Below, in pieces: positions 57,036-64,000 of a stretch of 64,000 bases of DNA. Origin of the DNA: Scenedesmus sp. ARA3. Taxonomy: Eukaryota; Chlorophyta; Chlorophyceae; Sphaeropleales; Scenedesmaceae. The notes below the pieces were generated by a model that had not been told where the DNA came from, ran no database searches, and was given only the letters and a program-made list of their open reading frames with translations. The first letter of the stretch is position 1, and each line of letters opens with the position of its first letter. Location of the stretch: assembly GCA_004335835.1 (NCBI GenBank), contig RWJK01001815.1, positions 1 to 64,000 on the forward strand, written 5' to 3'. The translations under genes and the position numbers were made by a program.

Positions 57036-60000
57036 ATGAAGTGCCTGCAGCTGCTCACAGCGCTGCTGTGGGTGTTATCGCTTACTCAAGCAGCAGCGGC
57101 AGCAGCAGACGTAAACACAGGCAGTGCTCTAGAAAGCAGCAGTGGCAGCAGCAGCAGTGGCAGCAGCAGACGCAAGTTGCGGCAACTACAATGGTACTGC
57201 CAAGGCGGTGGCGCCGGAGAAGTAATAGCTGCTGCAGGTGTCACTAAGCGCAGCAGAGCGGCTGGCAGCAGCAGCAGCAGCATACGAGCAGCCGTGCTGC
57301 CATTAACATATGACATGAGAAAGGTCCGCAGGTTCAGGCGGAAAGTTCCGCTAGAGCGACAAAAGGCGTTGTATGAGGCACGCGTTGCTGCAGGCGAAGG
57401 CAGCGTGAGCACCAGCAGCAGCTGGCGCGCATCTGCAGCAGCAGCAGCTGCGGCTTTCACGCCAACTGCAGATGCAGGCAGCGGCAGGCTCAGCAGCAGC
57501 AGCAGAAGAGAAAGTGTGGTGCTGCCTGCTGCCCTTGTGCGGCCTGCTTCAGTGTGTCAGCTGGACCCTCCTTTCAACCAGACAACGTTCAGCAGGTGGG
57601 CCTTTGATAGCGTCACCTCCTAACACAACCAACCTCAAGCTGTAAGTGACGGTTGAATGTTGTTTACGCATTCAGCTAACATATTTTAATGAAGCAGGCA
57701 GCAGTAGCATTGGAAATTTCGCACACATGTGCACCCCACCCCACACCCACATGCTGCTGCCGCTGCCGCTGCCGCTGCCGCCGCCGCCGCTGCCGCCGCC
57801 GCCGCTGCTGCCGCTGTGCAGGACGACCAGTCGATTGTTTATCCAGAAAAATGTCGACGGCATGGAGTACATTTGCATTCAAACCGCAAACCCACATGCT
57901 GCTGCTGCTGCTGCTGCCACCGCCGCTGCTGCTGCCGCTGTGCAGGACGACCTGCCGGCTCTTCGTCCAGAACAAGGTCGACGTATGGACTACATGTGCA
58001 CCCCACCCCTTACCCATATGCTGCTGCCGCCGCTGTCGCTGCCGCCGCCGCCGCCGCCGCTGCTGCTGCTGCTGCCACTACTGCCGCTGTGCAGGACTAC
58101 CTGCCCCCTCTTCATCAGGACAAGTCTGATGGCATGGAGTACATGTGCACCCTAACCACACACCCACATGCTGCTGCCGCCGCTGCCAGCCGCTGCTGCT
58201 GCTGCCGCTGCCGCTGCTGCTGCCGCCGCTGTGCAGGACGACTTGCCGCCTGTTCATCTAGAACGAATTCGACGGCACAGAGTACATGTGCACTGCGTGG
58301 TTCATCACACTCACCTGCTGCTGCTGCCACTGCCGCGCTTGCAGGACAACTTGCCGCCTGTTCATCCAAAACAAATTCGACGGCACGGAGAACATGTGCA
58401 CCGCGTGGTTTATCACACCAACATGCTGCTGCCGCCACCTCCGCTGCTGCCGCTTGCAGGACGACTTGCCGCCTCTTCATCCAGAACAAGTTTGACGGCT
58501 TGGAGTACATGTGCACCGCGTGGTTCATCACACTCACATGCTGCTGCTGCCGCTGCCGCTTGCAGGACGACTTGCCGCCTGTTCATCCAGAACAAATTCG
58601 ACGGCTTGGAGTACAACATGTGCAACCCAACCACACTCCCACATGCTGCTGTCGCTGCCGCCGCCGCCGCCGCCACTGCTGCCGCTGCTGCTTGCAGAAC
58701 AACTTGCCGCCTGATCATCCAGAACAAATTCGACGGCTTGGAGTACAACATGTGCAACCCAACCACACTCCCACATGCTGCTGTCGCTGCCGCCGCCGCC
58801 GCCGCCACTGCTGCCGCTGCTGCTTGCAGAACAACTTGCCGCCTGTTCATCCAGAACAAATTCGACGGCCTGGAGTACATGTGCACCGCGTGGTTCATCA
58901 CGCCTCGCCACGTCGTCACCGCCGGCCACTGCGTGTCGACCGGCAGCCCGGGATGGTACCACATCGACGAAAGCAATCCCGGCTCGATGTGCTGTCATTT
59001 CTCCGAGCAACGATCCACAGGCCGATCGACGTGCACTCGATCCCGCACCTGGCGTCTCCTTCGATGGGTGACGACAAAAGGATACCTCGAAGGCGAGGTC
59101 GAGGGGAATGACGGGGCAGTTATCGAGGTGGAGCCCGTGGATGCTAATAACACGCTGGCGCCGCTTGTTCAGCGGCTGCAGCCGTTTTACCCGGGCCGGG
59201 TCGGCGGTCACACGGTTTACATGGATGGCTACCCCGGCCCCACCAACTTTGATGTGGGCTGCGAGAACCTCAACATCACCCGGAGGTGAGCCATGCATGC
59301 TGCATTGTTCGGGTTTGTCCTAGGGTTTAAGATTGTCCTAAGGTTTGGAATTGACATGGCTGTGCAAGCCCGTCGCTCTGTTGCTGCCACCTGTTTTGCC
59401 CACCAACTTTGATGTGGGTTGCGAGAACCTCAACATCACCAGGAGCTGAGCTCGGCACGCTGCGCAAATGAAGTTCAATACACCTATTGGTGGCGCTGTA
59501 ATAACAGTGTTGCGCATGCCTGGGTGGTAAGGTAGTCATCTCACCTTTGTTACCATGCAAGCTGTAGCTGACGGATACTGCCCAAGTGAGTTGCATGTGC
59601 TCAATGCACCTGTGTTTGCTTGAAGTCGTAACCACCTAACATGCTGCTGCTGCTGCTGCTGCTGCGTCTGCTGTGTTTAAAGGTACGCCACGCAGTCAGT
59701 TGTGAGACCCCTGTGGGACGACGGCGGTGAGTTTGGCTTGCCCGTGGAGTATGCTGTGGCGGGCTGTGTGGGGCAGAGCGGCGGGCGCGTGCTGAGGGGC
59801 GGGTCAAACGGTGGCGCCTACGGCATACAGGTGAGGCCTCATGCTGGTCGCATGCTGCAAATTCCCGCCTCTGTACTACACTGCATTGCTTGTTGCATAT
59901 GGCAGTGAGGTGAGGCCTGCTGCTTCCGGCACTGCATTCAGTATACATACGGCATCGGGGTGAGGCTCGCTGCTCACGGCATTGCCCGCGGAGCATACAG

Positions 60001-60356
60001 CACCCAAGGCGGTGCACTGCTGCTGCTGCGCTGGCAGCGTCTCCCATGCTCAACTTCAAACCTAAAGCGTCTGACTCTGTCGCTACGCCCTGCAGACGTA
60101 CGGCAACACCACTTGTGAGGGTGGCCGCGGCTTGACCGGCGTCACCCAAATCTCAACCGAAGAGGCCGAGTGTGGCGTGTGTGTGTCATGCCTGCTGGCA
60201 GCCATTCAACAGGCGGCAGGAGTCAACACCTCCAGCCCTTCACCAAGCCCCAGCCCGGTATCAAGCCCCAGCCCCAGCCCCAGCCCATTGCCGTCGCCAC
60301 ACAGCATTGTGGAGCTGCCAATTGAGAGCCCAGAGCCGCCGCCAAGCCCCTTGTAA
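57036..60356 (+). CDS. Secreted trypsin/V8-like serine protease with Ser-Pro-rich C-terminus
   Basis: Paralogue of the protease at 51414-54152. Phase-consistent exons 57036-57595, 58830-59285, 59683-59830, 60096-60356 give 474 codons plus stop. The signal peptide is MKCLQLLTALLWVLSLTQA; a Ser/Ala-rich basic propeptide-like region follows (YDMRKVRRFRRKVPLERQ). Triad: TPRHVVTAGHC His 220, EGNDGAVIEV Asp 281, GCVGQSGG Ser 371. The C-terminus has alternating Ser-Pro repeats typical of hydroxyproline-rich algal wall or matrix proteins, suggesting attachment outside the cell. Introns differ from the paralogue: those after VTAG, NPG and NVTK are absent here, while this gene has an intron at FSR/TTC. 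That intron (57596-58829) holds an array of eight decayed copies of the exon 2 start. Confidence 0.9.
57750..58829 (+). repeat. Array of eight acceptor-half copies of protease exon 2 with CTG/CCG triplets
   Basis: The exon 2 start (RTTCRLFIQNKFDGLEYMC, intact from 58830) occurs eight more times upstream, at about 57818, 57940, 58092, 58233, 58343, 58457, 58564 and 58697; period 107-150 bp. Every unit has CACATGCTGCTG, a run of CTG/CCG triplets acting as polypyrimidine tract, a GCAG acceptor, then the exon part. The two copies nearest the exon are almost identical over 133 bp. Open frames of several hundred codons cross the array but in non-protease frames. Confidence 0.95.
59395..59450 (+). 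repeat. Donor-half copy of protease exon 2
   Basis: The exon 2 end coding TNFDVGCENLNIT(R) recurs once downstream of the intact donor (59285). Confidence 0.9.
59885..60000 (+). repeat. Two donor-half copies of protease exon 3
   Basis: TACGGCATACAG|GTGAGGCCT (intact to 59830) recurs as ATATGGCAGTGAGGTGAGGCC at about 59897 and ATACGGCATCGGGGTGAGGC at about 59948, with similar flanks. Confidence 0.7.
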
Positions 60357-60800
60357 GTCAGTGAGGGGCTTGCTTGCAAGCTTGCTGATCTGCAGCAGCG
60401 GCAGCGGCAGCGGCAGCAGCAGCAGCAGCAGCTTGTGGAGATTGCTGTGGAGAGCCCAGAGCCGCCGCCCGGTCCATTGTGATAGGCAGCAGGTGGTCTG
60501 CTTGCAAGCATTTGCTGAGGCAGCAGCAGCAGCAGCAGCAGTGGCTGCTGCTGCACAGTGCGCGGCAACGTATGCTCTTGTGTCGTGGAAAGGAGAGCCC
60601 AGAGCACCCGCCCAGTTCCCTGTAAGCTAGGGGTTGCCTTGCAAGCGCTGGCTGGCTGCAGCAGCAGCAGCAGCAGTGGCAGCAGCAGCAGCAGCAGCAG
60701 CGGCAGTTGCTGCTGGCATGCGAGCCCCTGCCGCTGCTTGCTCAGTATGCGGCAGCGCATGCTCATGTGCTGTCAATGGAGTAGCAGAGCCCTGGCCACT
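60357..60800 (+). repeat. Three copies of the protease 3' terminus after the stop codon
   Basis: The last codons and stop (ESPEPPPSPL) recur as AVESPEPPPGPL plus stop near 60480, as a decayed form near 60620 and a remnant (GAGTAGCAGAGCCCTGGCC) near 60795, separated by CAG/GGCAGC-rich spacers. Confidence 0.8.
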
Positions 60801-60930
60801 GCTATACAGATGTTGCAGTACACTGCACACTGTGCATTTGTGGACTTTGCCGGCAGTAGCGTGTTGTGCTGCTCTTTGTGGTGATGTGCACCTGCGTGGC
60901 CGCACCGCACTGCGCTAACACTAACAGTAC

Positions 60931-63143
60931 ATGCAGCAAGCTGGCAAACCGCAAGTGTCAACGGCAGACATTGACGAGCTTGGTGCACAGTCGTCTGCCT
61001 GGTTTGCGATTTCATGCTGGCGCTGTGAATCTGCGATGTGTGGCGTTGCGATCGAGATCATTGATGGATACGTTGGGCCACTGCTGCAAAGCAATGAAAG
61101 CAGGCTGCAATGCGATCAGGTGGGGCTGAGCACAATAGGTAGGAGGCTTGTGTGTATGTGCATCGTATGTATATATGTGTGGCCGTTGTGATGTGGTGAA
61201 TGCAGTACATAGAGGGGGCTTGAGGGGTGGGTGGGCAGGGAAAGGCAGCGCTGCACAATGGCAAGGGCAAAAGTTGATGGGCTAGGCAGCCCACAAGAGG
61301 CGTGGCTAATTGTGATGGCTATTTTGTGTTGTGTGACTGACACTCAACGACCGGGGCGGGGTGTGCATTCGTTGTATACCCACACATGAAATGTGCAGAG
61401 CGGGCGCACTGCCTTGCTGTTGATGTTTTATGTATGTATGTGGGGCCTGCGAGGGCATGGGGTAGTCACCACGATCGCGCAGTATCCGCATGCTGGCCAC
61501 ATGGTTTTGGACAGTTTGTGAGCTTCCTGCTGACGTGCTGCGGGCAGTTTGCGCTTGGTGGTTCCGTGGTGGTTCGTTGCATCAGTCTGCGAGCATAACT
61601 ACAATGGCTGTTGCCTTAGTAGTTGTGCCTGCAGGTGTTGTGTGCCAGTTGGCTCTCTGTGTTACATATCTTACAAAAAAGCAAGCGGCCACCATGTTGC
61701 GTATGCATCCGGCCAAGGGATGTCTTGCGGATTGCTGGTTCTGCACTGCAGGACTGCCTGGCATCACTGTGGCAGCATCTGGATGGTTACTTGTGCTTGT
61801 TTTACACGCAGTGTCTCTTGCGCTGCTGGCTAGAGCACTTCTGCACACTGTTGCTGGGCTCAACACGGCTGCTTTACGTGAGGCATTCCACATTATCTGC
61901 AGGTCTGCTTACAGCTGTGCTGGAAGACCAAACATGCAGATGCGCTGCAGTGCTTGCATGCTGTGTCACACTGCTGTAGATAAGCCCTGGTGCGTAATTG
62001 CAAGGCTGTGTGCAGTATCAGCATCTGCCGGGTGGTGTGGCGTACTGCTGTGTGGCTGTGCTGCACTGTGTTGCAATGCTGTACTCTGCCCGTGATAAAA
62101 GGCACACGGCAGCACGATGGAGTGCTGTAAATAGTGCAGCTCTTGCACAACTGAGTGGAGTCTCCTGTATGGCTACATGCACGTTGCTTTTGCGCACCGC
62201 ATGCAGCAGTTCTGCTAGTGGCTTTCAGGCAACGAGGGTTCCCATATGGCGGCTGAGCGTGCTGCTGCTGCTTCGCAGAGTGTGGCGCCCTGTCACAGGG
62301 CTCACGGTGTGCTGCAGTTTCCTGGTGCTGTTTGCCATAATCCCATGCCATTGTGGCCTCCAGGCAACAGCAATAGCCACGGCAGCTGGGCATGCTGCCG
62401 TAGCAGCAGCAGTGACTGCTCAGTTTCTGGGTGTGGCCCCCCTGTATGATGTTGTTTCCTGGCTCGGTGCACTGCAGCAGCTAGGAATACTCTCATGCTG
62501 CAGTACGCCAGCAGCAGCAGCAGCATCAGCGGCCCACATGTGCCGCCACCAGCGACAGTGCTGGAAGCAGGCGCCGTCTGTTGTTGATACGGTGGTTGCT
62601 TGGAACGGATGCATGCAAGCTGCTGCAGGCTATCGTCATCCTAGATCAAATCCAAACAATGGCATCTCTTTGGACGCAGGGTCATACATCCTGCACATGA
62701 TAAGGTTTAAAGTTCAGCATATGGGATTCTACTGTTTCATCACACGGTGCTCGTCACCTGGATTTCCCCCTGCGCTGCAACTTTTATAACCTATGTATCA
62801 CACCTAGCATGTGTAAGTGGTTGGGGTGATTGGACCCACTTCTTAGTACCTTCCCTCTCTTTGGCGCAGGTACGTGCTGCAAGTCTGCAGCTGCATACAA
62901 TGCCAACAGGCGGATTGTGCCTCGTTTGCAGAGCTGTGCAGTTCCTGCTTGCTGTGTTAAGTGTTACAGAGTGTCACTCACACAGGCCCGGCAGGCCTGC
63001 TGCGTGCAGCCTACGACGTGGGGTTTCCATACCCGACCAGCAGCGCGTGTTGCATGAAGGGCTGTGAACAACTGGCACAAAGTACAGGCGAAGTGTCTGC
63101 AAGCTGTCATCTCGCGTCATTCGCATTGCTGCAGCAAACTTGA
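60931..63143 (+). CDS. Unresolved candidate gene, possibly a multi-pass membrane protein
   Basis: I do not recognise it. An open segment with a plausible CAG|GTGGGG donor at 61120 reads DELGAQSSAWFAIS ... CGVAIEIIDGYVGPLLQSN. Hydrophobic segments follow at 61490-62095 (GWLLVLVLHAVSLALLARAL) and 62150-62790 (CCSFLVLFAIIPCHC, AAVAAAVTAQFLGVAPLY), and a last segment after TTTGGCGCAG at 62869. I could not join them with agreeing phases. It may be a real membrane protein or a chance result of GC-rich, Cys/Leu/Ala-biased translation. Confidence 0.27.
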
Positions 63144-63146
63144 CAG

Positions 63147-63290
63147 GGCTGTGTGACGGTCAGTGACACAGTGACAGCACGGGGCTGTGTGACGGTCAGT
63201 GACACAGTGACAGCACGGGGCTGTGTGACGGTCAGTGACACAGTGACAGCACGGGGCTGTGTGACGGTCAGTGACACAGTGACAGCACGG
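63147..63290. repeat. Minisatellite, four exact 36-bp units
   Basis: Unit beginning GGCTGTGTGACGGTCAGTGA repeats at 63147, 63183, 63219 and 63255 without any change. It contains the nested motifs GTCAGTGACAC and AGTGACAG. Confidence 0.98.
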
Positions 63291-64000
63291 GTGACACATC
63301 GTATGCATTCATGTAGGCCGGATAATCAGTTCATACCGTCACATTAGTTCATTGTAATTATGCACATCTTCACTGCTAGGCTATGTGAGCTTGCTTGACC
63401 ACCGGAGCATCGCCTTCTTCCGTGCCCTGCTGTTCGCTCGCGATCCGTAACCAAACAACGCTCTGGATAATTTTCTTTTATATGATGTTAGTGTATAAAT
63501 TCAACAGATGAAACCTCTGTTCTGGTCGGTGTGATAGGAAGCCGCGCAGAACATAGGTGCGACAGCGTGCGGGCACGGGCAGCCAAACGCACGACTCAAG
63601 CAGCAGGCGTGAGATAGCTTATCGTACAGGTAAGAGCATACTAGTGTACTGCCGCTAGCTCCACCACTACCTGCTCTGGGCTACTGCTGTGCCAGCAGCA
63701 GTGCAGCGGATTGCAGTGCTGCCTGATGGTTTGCTCGCAATGCACTCGCCGTTACAGGCATATTTTTCAATCTTCTCCTTGATAAATAAAAGCATGCCAC
63801 TGGTCGATGCCTGATGAATTGCTGCAAGTGTAGAAGCTTGACACCAACCTGGCGCGGGCACAAACATGACTCAACCCACATGCCCAACCAACACGCCAGC
63901 CAGCAGCCTGAACTATCATAGCCCTCCTTCAATCACCGGCATGAACTGTTCTTCTGCCTGTGCAGGGGGTGTCAGCATGGTCACGTGCACACAGCAGCAG
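63291..64000. other. Right-hand end, no gene seen
   Basis: No convincing coding sequence. A TGTGCAG acceptor-like site at 63959-63965 near the edge could belong to a gene continuing outside. Confidence 0.4.

Noticed and set aside
57729..59111. Open frame of 460 codons across the protease array
   Set aside because: It arises because array units are rich in CTG/CCG triplets; the frame disagrees with the triad-containing frame and is mostly Cys/Ala/Arg low complexity.
1..64000. tRNA, rRNA or other structured RNA genes
   Set aside because: I looked for tRNA-like B-box and clover features and rRNA blocks and saw none I could support; short matches in GC-rich DNA were not convincing.

Overview
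The window is nuclear DNA of a green alga, most likely a chlorophycean (Chlamydomonadales/Sphaeropleales grade; the order is inference). The evidence is short intron-rich genes with GT-AG and some GC-AG introns, very abundant CTG/CAG triplet tracts encoding poly-Ala/Ser/Gln, plant-lineage families (DUF506/PDDEXK-like, AP2, plastid/mitochondrial mTERF), Ser-Pro-rich extracellular tails and FkbM methyltransferases. Two assembly gaps are present (33870-33965 and 53482-53652). For seven genes I rebuilt splice models by hand in which exon phases agree from end to end.

Layout. 1-6269 (-): lysophosphatidic-acid-phosphatase-type histidine acid phosphatase, running off the left edge. 7095-11374 (-): secreted cysteine-rich plus leucine-rich-repeat (LRR) protein, 1056 codons. 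11375-18920: a scrambled segmental duplication of that LRR gene, with two extra copies of its promoter and signal-peptide exon, an inverted frameshifted LRR body, a decayed copy of the neighbouring gene's last exon, a 542-bp MITE with an exact 8-bp target duplication, and a probable LINE 3' end. 19238-25420 (-): organellar-type RluA-family pseudouridine synthase, 595 aa. 26155-29884 (-): unresolved, possibly a membrane protein. 29975-32339 (-): DUF506 protein, 531 aa. 33347-44492 (-): a very large mTERF-repeat protein with an AP2-like domain. 44849-45211 (+): twin-Cx9C CHCH protein, head to head with the mTERF gene. 46497-50510 (-): FkbM methyltransferase with a type II membrane anchor, 425 aa. 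51414-54152 (+) and 57036-60356 (+): paralogous secreted trypsin/V8-like serine proteases of 482 and 474 aa. 60931-63143 (+): unresolved hydrophobic candidate.

The main observation concerns introns. In six of these genes they contain tandem arrays of half exons. Each repeat unit (about 80-240 bp) carries a piece of intron, one splice site and part of the adjoining exon. Units with an acceptor always lie upstream of the intact exon; units with a donor always lie downstream. I count about 25 arrays with 1 to 8 extra copies. When only the outermost, exon-proximal splice sites are used, every gene gives an intact frame, so the arrays are intronic. They look like repeated tandem duplication across exon-intron boundaries, often at CTG/CAG tracts, and load the introns with decoy splice sites.

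The genes do not form one pathway. Secreted or surface proteins (LRR, two proteases) and organelle proteins (mTERF, CHCH, acid phosphatase, pseudouridine synthase) are the two visible themes.
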